From Klebsormidium nitens (taxonomy: Eukaryota > Streptophyta > Klebsormidiophyceae > Klebsormidiales > Klebsormidiaceae), in assembly GCA_000708835.1 (NCBI GenBank), contig DF237378.1:1-25911 (forward strand): a DNA stretch of 25,911 nt, read 5' to 3'. The notes under the pieces were generated by a model that ran no database searches, had not been told where the DNA came from, and saw only the letters and a list, made by a program, of their open reading frames with translations. Every line of letters begins with the position of its first letter. Within the stretch, counting starts at the first letter, position 1. The position numbers were made by a program, and so were the translations under genes. Below, in pieces: positions 1-10,570 of the stretch.

Positions 1-493
1 AACGTATCACGCACAAACGCGCGCTATGTTGGGTAGACCCGGAAGCTTTTTTTTACAATTGAGGACGACCTCGGCCGAGAGCCCATAAGGAGTACCCTTA
101 GTTCAACTCCAAACATTTGAAGACTAACCCACACTGGTCACCGAGCTTTTCAAGAGCTGAGCTGTCAAACGAAAGCATCAACTCGACGATACAGGAGCTG
201 CTCCTTCAGTCTCAAAGAGGCTTCGGCAGACCCGTCTCTATTTCCAAATTTTCCGAACATGTGACGATTTTCTGACCGAGGCTGGAACCAGATTTTGACG
301 GGCGCCCTACATATCAAAGACCAAGTCTCCTTAAGCTTTGACGACCCAGAGTTACGATGCTCTTTAGACGACGCCTGAAGCTAACCTCTCAAGACGCGTG
401 AATGCTGGCAGATTTATCACTTGTTGGGAGAAGTGCGCATTCGATCCGGGTTCAAAGCGGGACACTGTAAAGGGCGGGTGGCTTTGAGCTCAC
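1..493 (-). other. Probable intron continuing the LTD-like gene; no exon recognised
   Basis: This stretch follows the GTGAGC donor of exon 3 of the minus-strand LTD-like gene. In no frame did I see the expected remainder of the domain, so the next exon is probably outside the window. Confidence 0.4.
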
Positions 494-2355
494 CCCAGTA
501 TTTGCGGGATCGAGGAGGGTGGTGCCTGTAGGGAGTGTGAATTGACCTCCTTTCGCAGCGCAATCAACGGTGACGCATGCCTGGCCCAGAGCACTGTAGC
601 GGGTGACCACATAGCCGCTGACGTTCAGCCCCAGGGGCCCAAAAATCTCAATGGCTTCGCCTGAGAAGAAGCGGATTGGGTGGCTTGTAAATATTGATCT
701 TGAAATAGTCACAGGCCTAACAGTCACGATGGCTTCATCTGAGAAGAAGAAGCACATTGGGGGGCTTGTAAAAGCTCATCTTGAAATGGTCAAAAGTCTT
801 TTGAAATTGCTTCAAAGTTAAATTTGAGAAAAGCGCTTTTACTCGGAGCACAGGCCTGCCAAGACTGATAGAGGGGGTTCTAGAAACTCGGAGCTCATTT
901 TGGAGACAATGACAGCAGGCGGAGAAGTACCATTCGGTACGTTTTGCGAAAGCTGCTGAGATCTGTGCTTGTTCTCAAATCTGCACCGCCAGGTATAGAA
1001 GATTCCTGCTCTACTGCTTACACAGAGTGGGTGTCGATGAGATTGATCTTGCAAGGTTCGGTGGGCTTCACAAGATTGCGAAGAAGGGGGAGGCAAATCA
1101 CAAGGCATCCGCCCGTTTCTAGCAATGCCAGTGTAATATTCACTGCTCACCAAAATCGAGCGCCAAGTTGTCCCAGTGGATCTCATCGATGAAGACGGCT
1201 GTGGCACCGGTCTGGGTTAAGCGACGCCGCGCCGGCAGATCCCTGCTGTCAGCAACTTCAGCGAGTCAGGGCTGAGCGACTAAATCTGCTTAAATAAATG
1301 ATAGTAGCTCCTGAGGAGATGGCTAGAACCAGTTCTTGTGAGGCGCGATACTTCGGAACCGAGCGTGAGCGGGGAGCCCAAGAGTCACAGTGCATTGAGA
1401 CTCTGTGTTCTTATTGTTCGTCGTCAGCGAGTGAGAAAATTGGATAATCGGTTGACTTAGACGTGAGCGGTGAAAAGATTGGAGCTTGTAGCGGTCTCCA
1501 ATAGCCCCTGCCAATCCGTCTTCATTCGGATTGGCATGTGTCCGTTTAAGTAAAAGCTCGACATTTAGTTTGGCCGGAGAGGATACACTCTCATGTATGG
1601 GACAGTGCTCAAGAAGGTAGGATAAGCGTGCCCCATTGGAGCAAGGAAGCTGCAGTAGAGGAAAAATGACACAAACGTCTGTGCTTACACCCACTACTTT
1701 CCCAGCTCAACCATGCTTCTTCGTTAGGAAAGCCTTGGCCCTCAAACCGTCATGGGCTCTCGACAAGAACCAATTTGGTGTGACGTGGGCAGGTAGTGCT
1801 CCTCTGCCACCCCATTTGCTATCCCCTCTACTCGTTTTTCAAAGCCTTTTCTTGGCCTAAATGCGCCAAGGAATTGACGTCTGCAAGTACCATGCTTGGT
1901 CCGTGACAATGACGAGAAGCGACTTCTCAGCGCAAGTAGCATGTCCGTGAAGTGGACGTTCATCGACATTGACCTCTATTAAAGAAGAACGAGCAGAAGT
2001 GCCAAAGTTTAAACACCAATCTTGTAAGTCGTCTTATCAGAAGGACAGATCTGATTGTGTGGCCCTCGAATCCGCTCCCTCGACCAGTTGCGCCGTCACG
2101 GGAATTCGATCATATATGAAAGGAACTTTGCGGCACTGGATCAACCAGCATTTGAAAGTTCTACAGTATGGTCCACAGTCCAGGAACAAAAGCATACTCC
2201 GACAGCCTTGATCTACTATGTCGCAATGGGCAGTAAAGTGAGTTGTTTCCAACTTCACAGACGTCAGAAGCGCGCATTCTAGACGCTTACCTGCCATCCA
2301 CTGCGCTTGTCGCAACAACGATCAGCAACACGACAAAGGTTGCCCATGAACCCAT
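494..2355 (-). CDS. Secreted lamin-tail-domain (LTD)-like protein, 5' part of a multi-exon gene
   Basis: Three minus-strand exons join in phase. Exon 1, 2355-2291, gives MGSWATFVVLLIVVATSAVDG, a signal peptide with likely cleavage after TSA (residue 18), and ends at AG|GTAAGC. Exon 2, 1245-1151, lies between acceptor CTGACAG and donor G|GTGAGC. Exon 3, 660-494, lies between acceptor CTTCTTCTCAG and donor G|GTGAGC. Phases are 2, 1 and 0, giving 109 codons. Residues 40-70 read FIDEIHWDN, then D-F-G-E-A-I-E-I, GPLG and V-S-G-Y. This matches the pattern I know from bacterial and algal LTD proteins, often linked to extracellular nucleases (INEIHYDN..D.GE.VEI.GP.G..L.GW). The start is the first ATG after an in-frame TGA. 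The rest of the domain must lie past position 1; I found no further exon in 1-490. Predicted location: secretory pathway or cell exterior. The enzymatic role is unknown, because LTD alone is not catalytic. Confidence 0.72.
651..793 (-). repeat. Tandem duplication of an intron 3' end (two in-frame acceptors 78 bp apart)
   Basis: Segments 651-713 and 729-793 are imperfect copies with a 78-bp period. On the minus strand each contains a CTTCTTCTCAG-type acceptor followed by GAAGCC. The proximal acceptor starts exon 3 at 660. The distal one would start it at 738. The extra 78 nt (26 codons) are open and in frame, and the entry phase is the same. Confidence 0.7.
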
Positions 2356-3230
2356 TGCTTCCAGATTTTCAACTCTCCCTGAAGCCAGTTTCTGCAGGGT
2401 TCAAACTCTCTCAGAACCCTCTATGCAGGCTGGATCGCGTTCCTCATTCACACACACAGTGACTGAAGCATTCTGCTTCTTGTGGGCCGTTGTGTGGCAG
2501 TGGCACTGGGAAGATAAGGAATTAGGAACCCAGAGTCAGATGTGTCGGCTCTTGGCAAGGCTCGTATGAATTAGAAAAATGAAGAGTTTTTCAGTGCTCA
2601 CGAGTAGCTTGCAGAAAAGCGGCCACTTGCTCCAAGCCTGGAATGCCACGTCTGTGTTTGTAGAACAGAGCAGGCTCCTATGGAAAGCCAGGCTGAGCAA
2701 TTGCAATCTTTGATATCTTCCATGAATTAAGCCAAGTGAGATTGGTTCTCCAGCTTGTCACGTGCACGGGTGGGCCTATAGCTATATTATACGCCGCTCT
2801 AATGTCTATACAAAGAAAGACGGGTACAATTGTTTTGGGCTGTCTGACAGGCTGGAACATTCGACCCGAATTCACAGTGGGCCCTTCTAAAGCACGTGAA
2901 CGCTGATCCTGAATTGCCCCTGAATTGTTCCAGCCTGTTGTACCATATCTGAGTCAATCGGCCCGCCAGCCATTCTAGGCAGCTCAGATCCGTTCTCAGG
3001 GATCCGGTCAGCTGACGTATACATCCAGCTCGTGATCATGCCAAGCTGTATAGGGATCAGAGAGACCCTGGTTATGTCAGCCCAGTCAGCCCAGTTCACA
3101 CATGTACAGCATAGTACTATAACTTACCTGACGCGCTGCGAATTTTCCAGTCTCTCTAGCTACATGGATTCAATGCTTGAGCTTGGCTCATTTCATCGAT
3201 CCGCGGACTCTAGCTGGTAGGCTTGGATTA
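2356..3230. other. Non-coding stretch upstream of the LTD-like gene
   Basis: No recognisable protein in any frame. It holds a spaced inverted repeat (2847-2859 with 2926-2938) and, on the minus strand, a good donor CAG|GTAAGT near 3124-3129. That donor could end a 5'-UTR exon of the LTD-like gene, with an acceptor such as CCCTGCAG shortly before the start codon. This is inference only. Confidence 0.35.
2847..2938. repeat. Spaced inverted repeat
   Basis: ACAGGCTGGAACA at 2847-2859 is the exact reverse complement of 2926-2938. A weaker match continues inward (TTC...GAATTCA against AATTC...AATTCA). The loop is about 66 bp. Confidence 0.6.
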
Positions 3231-3236
3231 GTATAG

Positions 3237-3271
3237 TATGTGGTATGTAGTATGTAGTATGTAGTATGTAG
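3237..3271. repeat. TATGTAG heptamer microsatellite
   Basis: One TATGTGG followed by four perfect TATGTAG units in tandem. The unit is not a standard telomere repeat. Confidence 0.9.
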
Positions 3272-3364
3272 ACGGTTACGGTTTTTTGGAATAGTATAGT
3301 TGCCCCAAACTGCTAGAAACCCTGACAAGTTCCGCGGGATATTAAGGGCGTGCCGACCCCCCGG

Positions 3365-3454
3365 GCCCGCGTTTAGTCGATTCCGTACGGTACGGAACGA
3401 TTTCCGTACCGTACGGAATCGTTCCGTACCGTACGGAATCGACTAAACGCGGGC
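3365..3454. repeat. Perfect 37-bp inverted repeat with 16-bp palindromic spacer
   Basis: Arm 3365-3401 is the exact reverse complement of 3418-3454. The spacer 3402-3417 repeats the same CCGTACSGTACGG theme, so the block carries three palindromic units. The flanks are unrelated, and no target-site duplication or coding content was seen. Confidence 0.9.
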
Positions 3455-5090
3455 AGAGTTCTGGGTGGTACTAACGTAACATAAGTCACATACGTCAAGC
3501 ATTCACAGTTTACGGCACGCGCGCACAACGGTCGCTGGCAAGATTGGATTGGCGGTGGATGGCCGGCATGTGGTATCAGATAACGCCGGAACCCTTTCCC
3601 TGTCGATAACCCTTGCCGTCGTCGGCAGCTAGCCGCCTGGCGGCCGCGTTCACTAGCACGACGCGCTGTCGCGCGACGACGCCCAACTCGCCGGCAGAAT
3701 CTGCGCGAGCTTCAAACAACTTATCGCGCGAAAAATGTTTGACCCGACACCCGCGCGTTAGAATGTCGCGCGATCTCAACCTTCGTTACTCGCGCCGAAA
3801 CCGACCGCTATAACAAGCTCTCTGCGGTCGGCCGACTCAATCAACAGAACGCGCTTCCTGGCACGAGTCATTGAAGTTCGTCCGCAAAACAGTAACAGAA
3901 CACCAAAGAGACTAGGCGTTTGTTCAACAAAGCATAAGACACGAGATAGAAGAGTGAAAGAAGAGAAGACCGCGACAAAGAGGACCGGGCCTGGGGTATT
4001 TTTGTTGTTTGGCAATCGGAGGGTCCTAAGTAATTGCTTTACTTCAACGTGCCCTGCTTCTCAATCCCGCCCAAGCCTACACTGCCGACAAGAGTGACAA
4101 CAATTTCTCTGCCTTCCCTTGTACACTGGTATGAAATCGAAAGGTGCCAATATCGTTTGGATCAACTATGAGGCTATGAAAACTGCAGGGAAAGCATGAT
4201 TAGACTCGATTCTTTTCAATGAAGTCGTCATTAGTCTGGTGGTTTTTATCATTTGAGATTATCTTCTCTGATTGTCCTGCGAGTCGAGGTGAGTTCCTTT
4301 GCATGTGGATTCATTCATCCCCAGGCCCGGTACTTGGTCTCCAAAGGGCCGATTGCAGTCGTTACATTGACCGCATACAAACATAGCTCAATAGGCAGTA
4401 GTCACGAGATCAACCCCAAGGACTGAGCAGCAAGAGAAAGAGACCAATAAAAACCTGAGATGATACAGCACCTTGTCCAGACAATCTCCGTTATTGCATG
4501 TATAGGAGATAGTAAATGAGGGATTTACATGGCCTTTTTTGCTCTAGAAAGCTCTATTATTACTTGGATGGTCTCAGTTATCCAGTCCCTCATTGTTTCG
4601 AATGCTAGCTGCTAGCTTCCAACATGCTCCATGTATGATATGAATATGAAGTTGCTAGGGGCTAAGGATGCGGAAAAGGTCCTCAGGCTCGTGCCTTGAC
4701 TCGAGAGGCAAGGCTGATCATGCATCTCGGCTTGGGTGCATTTTCAATCTTGTCGACTTTGTCACTTTATAGTCCGCTCGGCCGGGAACTCCGGTTGAAG
4801 TGTCCAGCACACGGCATGCTGGCCGAAGGAACCTCGGTCCTCGACCCTCCGGCCCGTTTTGTCGCCGGCCCCGGCGGCTCCGATTTTGGTGGGCAACCAG
4901 CGGCCGGCGGGCGGCCGACGGCAACTTGCAACGTTTCTACGGTGTCCCGGGAATCTTGCAATATCACCGACCGACCGCTCTCTGGCTCTCGCGCGAGCCG
5001 GTTGACCGCGTCGGATGAGGTTCATTAGTAAGGGCTAACAACCACCGGATGTATTGCATGCACGTACCAATCGGTCTTGGTGACATTGTG
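3455..5090. other. Stretch without recognised gene
   Basis: Short open frames exist on both strands, including a GC-rich one near 4700-5025, but none resembles a known family. A possible mini-gene (ATG at 4219, donor GTGAGT at 4289) would need a 36-nt intron to reach the next acceptor and was not accepted. Confidence 0.35.
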
Positions 5091-5094
5091 CTAG

Positions 5095-5359
5095 CTAGCT
5101 GTACTGTTTGCCGTCAGGCGGCGAGTGCCGCATGAAGCTAGGAGCGCGCTCGAGCCGTACTCTTAGCTGGACATCTCTGTGGGTGCGGGTCAATGTGTCA
5201 CGGTAGTGCACAATCAGCGGGCGGCGCTTCAGAAAGCCTGCAACGGGGGCATCTCCTTATGAATAGTAAATAAGTGGTAGATATTACGTGTGTTGACTCA
5301 CTGAGCACGCGGGCGATTTGGCTTGACGCCGCAAATGCGCCCTTATCAATCAAAAGAGT
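5095..5359 (-). CDS. Two predicted 3'-terminal exons of an unrecognised gene
   Basis: Exon 5359-5302 (58 nt) lies between a strong acceptor, CTGTTTTTCAG, and donor A|GTGAGT. A 64-nt intron ends in CCGTTGCAG. The second exon, 5237-5095, runs open to TAG. Phases match (1 to 1), giving 66 residues containing LLIDKGAFAASSQIARVL and a basic, Arg-rich tail. No family was recognised. No upstream exon with a start codon was found; a TATATAAG lies just upstream on the same strand, so the 5' structure is unclear. Support comes from splice-signal quality and phase, not homology. An open frame of this size can arise by chance. Confidence 0.3.
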
Positions 5360-5779
5360 CTGAAAAACAGTTGTTCAGTACTATGATTATGTCGGAAAAG
5401 CAATCATGAGAAAAAAACTTATATAACAAGTGTGTTTGAACTTGTGAACTTGACAGAGAAACGCGGCCTGTCTTAGCATCCACTGCTCGATCAAATTCGA
5501 TAAATCTATGCTCACAGCCCCGTCATAATATCATGATATAGATTGATCAAAGTAGAAACGTTCTGTGGCCTGCTCCGGCCGGCGGGCTGCCATATTGCCG
5601 CGATCGCGAACAGGATATATGTGCGACGCATGAGCGAGTTCAGAGCTAAAATGTGCACACTCAGGGCCGTTGATTTCAAACAGAATGAGCCGCAGCCTGC
5701 TCGGGTTGAGTCCACTGTATTGCAGCGAGCTCGTGACGACAAAAACGAAGCTGACTTGGATTCCACATCTGCTAGCGCA

Positions 5780-6405
5780 CGGCGCAGAGTCGTGTGAGAC
5801 AACCCGCGGCCGCACGAGCGAATGCTTAACCTCTGAGACGGCCCAGCAGCCACCTTCGGGCACGTCATAGAAGGCCGGCGAAGGCCAAATCAGGCGGGTG
5901 CAGCGAGAGTGTCGCTGTTGGGCGAAGGCTCGACGAGCCCGCTTTATACGTCGCGCGTGTGCAAGTGGACAGCGCAGGCCCACAGAAGGCTCTAGCTTCT
6001 AACCAGGCGGGTTACCAGCCTGAGTCTGTGGTCCATGGACAAATAACCCGGCTTCAGCCCGGTTCCGGGGCTGGTTACCGCCCAAGTCTGTCCATAGGAC
6101 ATATAACCATTCTCTACCAGCCCATAAGCAGCCCATAACCATATCGTTAAGGGCCAAACATTCGTCTGAGCTAGCTAGGCGGCCGCAGCTGCGCGCACGT
6201 CTCAAGCTGACGGTCAGGACAAACTTGAAGTATGTCTTGAACGTCGTCGTTCAAAAGGAATGGACACTGTCGCTCATCAACTTTCCGTATACGCACTAAG
6301 CAGTGACGAACGGTTCCGAGCAGCTCGCTTGCTGCTCAACTGGCGTATTTCGTGCACCGCATAAGCTTACTGATCGCTGTGGGAAGCAACTCAAACTGGC
6401 CCCTT
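5780..6405. repeat. Dispersed repeat family R2, copy A
   Basis: Collinear but clearly diverged relative to 21398-21760. Shared anchors are CGCGGCCGC.CGAGCG, GGGTGCAGCG, TGGGCGAA.GCT.GACG.GC, GCTGCGCGC, GGTCAGGA, TGGACA.TGT and TTCGTGCA.CG. Weaker similarity may extend left to about 5650. Copy A carries about 180 bp more than copy B, near 5975-6165. No coding capacity was recognised. Confidence 0.7.
6010..6108. repeat. Short direct repeat pair inside R2 copy A
   Basis: 6010-6048 and 6073-6108 share GGTTACC..CC..AGTCTGT, then CCAT.GGACA.ATAACC, with small indels and a period of about 62 bp. They lie in the segment that R2 copy B lacks. Confidence 0.65.
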
Positions 6406-6419
6406 TTTGGAGCTCCCGG

Positions 6420-7770
6420 TTAGCGTTCTCAGTATGCGCTCTTAGTAGGAAAACGTTACGTCGCGTGTTGTTTTTGTGAAATACCAGACCGCAGGGCGGC
6501 CCTTCGGCAAGAATTTCGGCCCCACTCTCGCCTTCGAACGTTGAATGTGGCTACCCAGATGAAACAACACCGGCCAGAAACTGGCCACTGGACATTGAAC
6601 CATTTGCCGGCATTGCCGGAGGATGTCCCTTAGTTCTTTAATTGCAATTACCGGTGTGCAGCTGGAACGACTGAACGACGCTCAATTGGCCAACTCGCGA
6701 CCAGATAGAGCTGCTAGGTGACCTGATTCACGTGCCAGCCAGACGGGCGGGGCGAGCGCGCGTCCACGAGACGCACGAAGGTGACGCCCGGGGCTTATAA
6801 TCGCCCAAGTGAGCCCCGTGCTCAGATTAAAGATCTGTGCAGCGCGCAAATTAGGCAGACCGTAAGTTTCTTAAACACGGATGTGGATTGATAATCTAAA
6901 GCCCGGGGATTGACCAGTTTGTGGGGTAGAATTTTTGCGCAGCTCTCCCGTTGATTCTGATCCGTTCCAAGCTGAAGGTCGAAGTGGAAGTGATTATATT
7001 GGTTTCAGGAGTTAGGGTCTCGAAATCAACTGTGATCGACCCCGCCGAAGCATTCTCCGTCATGGTAAGAACGGACGCTCGACCACCATGGCGAAGGCCC
7101 CACCTGAAGCCCAGGCGGACGCAGGCGGTCGAGGCAATGGCCGTTCCTTTCGCTCCGCGCGCTGCGCTCACTCAACCGACAGGATTGCAACAGACGTTGA
7201 TCTAAATGTTGACTGTCAGTATGTGCTCCGCCTTACTACCATTTCAATAGTGTGCACGTGACGCCAGGCGCTTTCTCTCCCGGCCACGGAGACATACTTC
7301 AAGCCCGTCCTAGCCTGGTTGCTCGGCCGTCGTGGGTCCAATGCGAAGCCGCAATTCATGGCGAAAAAAATGGATGAATGTTTACTACGTGTCAAGGACA
7401 TGGAAGTGCGGTTTGTCAATATAGTGGGTTCAATCCTGAAGTGCTCAACTGAGAAGAAGAGGAGTTTTGATTCTTCACGCAGGCAGGCTGTACCGGTCGT
7501 ACATTCCCCCGATTCTTTCACTCAACATGTTTAAGTGGCAAAAGAACTTCAAAAGATTATGGGTGGACCATCAAGGAGCTACCAGTGTCCGGAAGCAGGT
7601 CTCATGTCAAACATTCATTCGCAGTTTTTCAAACGGCATCCGTGACGTCCCCAAACGCGCTGGCCTTTTGCCATGCATCAGCTTTTCGTCATGGCCTTTC
7701 CAGGTGTCGCTAAAAGTCATATTGTAGCAGGATCACTGACTAATGAAACAACTGAAGCAAATGTAGCTGA
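6420..7770. other. Stretch without recognised gene
   Basis: Several splice-like signals are present: a GTAAGT at 6861; acceptor TTGGTTTCAG before 7011 paired with ATG|GTAAGA at 7066; and acceptor TTCTTCACGCAG near 7483. In 7484-7725 more than one frame is open, so no exon can be assigned with confidence and no family is recognisable. Confidence 0.3.
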
Positions 7771-8110
7771 TCAACGTAAAATATTCCGCGAAAGCACTTG
7801 GTGACGAAAGAAGTCGAACCGTTCACATTCAACCTGGCCGAACGGCTGGCAGCCAGCGACACAAAGCTGAAAGTTCTTCGCCCAGTCAGAAGTCAAACCC
7901 AAAATGTTTATCCAGAAAGCTGTTAACCTGACGAGTGGAAGTACTGCGCGGTGGCGCCACAGCTGTATCGACAAGCTGCATCGACGTCGCGGCCGCCAGG
8001 TTCGCCGCGCAAGGCTCGTCCAGCGGCCCATGCCGAGTGCAGTCAGGGCGTAAAGCGAGTCTGATCGCCGGCGATCCTTTGCACCAAGCGCAACTATAGT
8101 AGCTCCAGCC

Positions 8111-9016
8111 ATGGATGAGTTGCCGCCAGCACGCGCGGCGGCCGGCTGCCGCACGGCGCGGAGTCGCGCGCGCAGATTACGCGCAACCGGGGGAGCCGCA
8201 GCTTGCGGCGGCCGCAAGGACCAGCCGCCGCCGGCTTCAAGGGCCGGGGCGACCAAGACGAATGCAGTAGCGGGATTGCCACGCTTTCCTGTGCTGCTAT
8301 TCAAAGTGCCTAAGAATGACGGTCCACCGGCGAAGAAGGGCAGGGCCTTTTGTTCGGCCAATGAACAGAGACTGGGAGATCCTACGTATCTTTTAAGGTT
8401 TGCAACGAAAAGCTGGTATACATTATCAGCCAGGTTCCGGCCATCAAATGCAGGTAAGTCTAGATTGATGGGCGAAGTTAGGCGCGCGCGTGCAATCGGC
8501 GGCCAGCGCGGGCCGCGCGCGATGGCAGCCCCAGCTGGACTTACGTCAACTCGTTCAAAAGTACAATTTGGATGTGCCTATATCGCTTTGTTCGACACGA
8601 TTGTAAAGAGCAGGTTCGGGCAGCGCTTCTTGAGAAAACGGTCTCTCGTAGTGCAAGATTCTATCAGGCGCTGTAAGGAGACCAGGTCTTTTGCCGAAGT
8701 GAGCGCTCGGTTGTCCCAACCAAGAGAGGCCAGGGTCACATTGGGAAGCAGGCTAGTTGAAGGGCTACAAGGGGACCACAAGTCAAGTTTCACCATTCGG
8801 ATCGCAGAACCGGCAGTCTCCTACACGCAACCTGACTACAGCGCGAGTTGTAAAAGTAACTTTGCACACAACTCTCGAAAAGGCTTCTGGACGACCACGT
8901 TGACAGGAGGTACGTCCGAATTTGGCGCAAACGGGTTCCTCCAGACGGCCTGGCTGAATATTGCCGGAAAGAGTGCTGAGGACACATTCGAGGGCACGTG
9001 CCGTGATCTGACGTGA
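8111..9016 (+). CDS. Unrecognised 301-codon open frame, or alternatively a spliced gene
   Basis: The uninterrupted frame starts in a GC-rich, Ala/Arg-rich region and has no recognised domain; such frames arise by chance in CG-rich DNA. A competing reading on the same strand uses good splice sites. Exon 8369-8453 ends at CAG|GTAAGT, an 81-nt intron ends in GCCCCAG, and exon 8535-8672 ends at CT|GTAAGG. The phases agree (2 to 2), and the joined peptide includes YVSFKVCNEKLVYIISQVPA and later KEQVRAALLEKTVSRSARFY. A third exon is ambiguous. The peptide matches no family I know. The two readings exclude each other over most of the region, and neither is certain. Confidence 0.27.
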   Translation: MDELPPARAAAGCRTARSRARRLRATGGAAACGGRKDQPPPASRAGATKTNAVAGLPRFPVLLFKVPKNDGPPAKKGRAFCSANEQRLGDPTYLLRFATKSWYTLSARFRPSNAGKSRLMGEVRRARAIGGQRGPRAMAAPAGLTSTRSKVQFGCAYIALFDTIVKSRFGQRFLRKRSLVVQDSIRRCKETRSFAEVSARLSQPREARVTLGSRLVEGLQGDHKSSFTIRIAEPAVSYTQPDYSASCKSNFAHNSRKGFWTTTLTGGTSEFGANGFLQTAWLNIAGKSAEDTFEGTCRDLT

Positions 9017-9218
9017 CCCTCTATCTTCCATCCGTCATGTATCTTTGCCAAGCTGCATTAACTGCGGGCACAAAGAACTTAACAAAATGCTAAGTGGCGA
9101 AACTGTGAAATCCTTGAATGGTCATCGGTAGCTGCCAGAGGCATCATTTTGCTTCGGGAGAGGGATTAGATGAGCCACGAGCCCACACATATCAAATGAG
9201 TAGATTTCGCTCAAATTC

Positions 9219-9365
9219 ATGAAGGGTAAGGTCCATGGAGGGTAACTGGGACGGGTGGGGTTAGCTTGGAGGTTAGGGTGGGTACGGGTGCGGAGCGTGT
9301 AGATATAATTGGTATATGATTTCAGTTAGGTGTTGCCGTTACCCTTCATGGCGCTTACCCTTCAT
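9219..9365. mobile_element. MITE-like element with 28-bp terminal inverted repeats
   Basis: 9219-9246 and the reverse complement of 9338-9365 agree at 25 of 28 positions. Each end contains two ATGRAGGGTAA units. The 147-bp body is G-rich on the left (several GGG runs, 9247-9295) and non-coding. No convincing target-site duplication was seen, so the superfamily is not assigned. Confidence 0.65.
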
Positions 9366-9813
9366 AAAATCGAGAATTTCAATGAGTATAACATCTCTCT
9401 TCTGAAAGAGGCCTGAGGGACCGTTGAATAGGAACGGTATTAATGTACGAAGAAACCCTTCCATTGCTAATGCTGAAGAACAGGAAGGCGCGTCCAACGC
9501 TTTTAACGGACGGACTACCTAGCTGAATTTGGAAGGATCATTCTGGCGCGAAATGAAACAGTACCGTATCTCGAAGAGTAGTTCAAGCGACATGGGCCTT
9601 TGTAAGCTTGCACTTGATGAAGTCGTGGCTTACGTTTTTTCATTTTAATATATGAACTGACCAGTGATAGAACATTGGCTGGAGAGGACATCCTGCTTGC
9701 CCGCCGTATCTTATTTCTTCGATCACTCTTTCGCTTAAAAGATAGAGCGATCATGAAAGATATGATGATCAATCACAGACAACCTTCATTTCAGTACCGC
9801 TTCAGGCGAGTTT

Positions 9814-10570
9814 ATGAACGACTCCACAATCTGCGCCGCATTCTTCGATCTTCATGGCCGCTATGACATGTCTGCCGTTCAAAGAAAAGCTGAGAGTCTT
9901 CTGCCAGCGAATCTCACAGCGTATCTGCAAAGTACGTGTCTGCGGAGGGCCGTCATTCATTTCGGAAGGCATGGGTGATTCAATTAACGCTTGAGCAGTG
10001 TGGGTGCGAATCGTTCGCTGATCTCAGAGAACAGAGCGACGTCGTGACTTCGATGCGAAGGATGAGACGTTGAAGTCACGAAGCTCTGCATACTCGAGAC
10101 GGTTGCCTCCTTTTAGCAAAGACAGACGGGAATCTCCTGACACCCTCCGTCGCTCACGAATCAGCACACAGTGGTGTAAAGAGGGCAGTCAGAAGTACCC
10201 GGTAGGAGCGTTCTGGCGGAAACCGCTGATTCAGGCTCGGAGCGGGAGGCCGGGAAATTTTCCGAATCGAAAGAACGGCCAGAAATCTCGACGCAGCGGC
10301 AAGGTAATGCAAAAGCTATTCAAACGAAGAGAGGATGCGAAACCAGGCATGGCAACATTACTGAGTCACCGCTGCTTCGGCTGCCGGCGTTCTTCAGCCG
10401 TGAAAGCTGCCTCCCTTAATCTGGCTTCAACGAAACCTCCGAATCTCAATGGTAACAAACCAACTCTTGTTGATCGCGAATTTTTGAAGCTTGGCTCGTT
10501 GACAAATTTCGAGATAGAAGAGGGCGACGACTCGCGGCCCGGCTCGGCTCTCTGGCAGCCGCCAACGTGA
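9814..10570 (+). CDS. Unrecognised two-exon candidate gene
   Basis: The first exon, 9814-9931, starts MNDSTICAAFFDLHGRYD and ends at AA|GTACGT in phase 1. A 103-nt intron ends in GAGAACAG. The second exon, 10035-10570, is open for about 178 codons and starts RRRDFDAKDE. The second exon is basic and Ser/Arg-rich, and its last 66 codons lie in the first 925-bp direct repeat. The same 3' end therefore recurs at 14629-14827 without the 5' part. No domain was recognised. The acceptor is only fair, and the second exon may be a chance open frame. An alternative is the unspliced frame 9814-9975. Confidence 0.3.

Noticed and set aside
58-67. AATTGAGGAC, matching the transposon's subterminal motif
   Set aside because: Only 10 bp, with no TIR or second copy nearby; chance is likely.
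651-821. Plus-strand 56-codon frame with two repeated MAS.EKK units
   Set aside because: It is antisense to the duplicated splice acceptors of the LTD-like gene, which explain the repetition better.
1687-1740. Minus-strand exon-like segment before a GTAAGC donor
   Set aside because: No acceptor fits, and its phase would not join the LTD-like exons.
4219-4385. Possible small secreted protein with a GTGAGT donor
   Set aside because: It needs a 36-nt intron, the product would be about 43 residues, and there is no homology.
7771-8361. 196-codon minus-strand frame
   Set aside because: Ala/Arg-rich frame in CG-rich sequence opposite another open frame; no domain.
9240-9295. Telomere-like GGTTAGGG runs
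   Set aside because: Irregular and inside a MITE-like element; not a telomere array.
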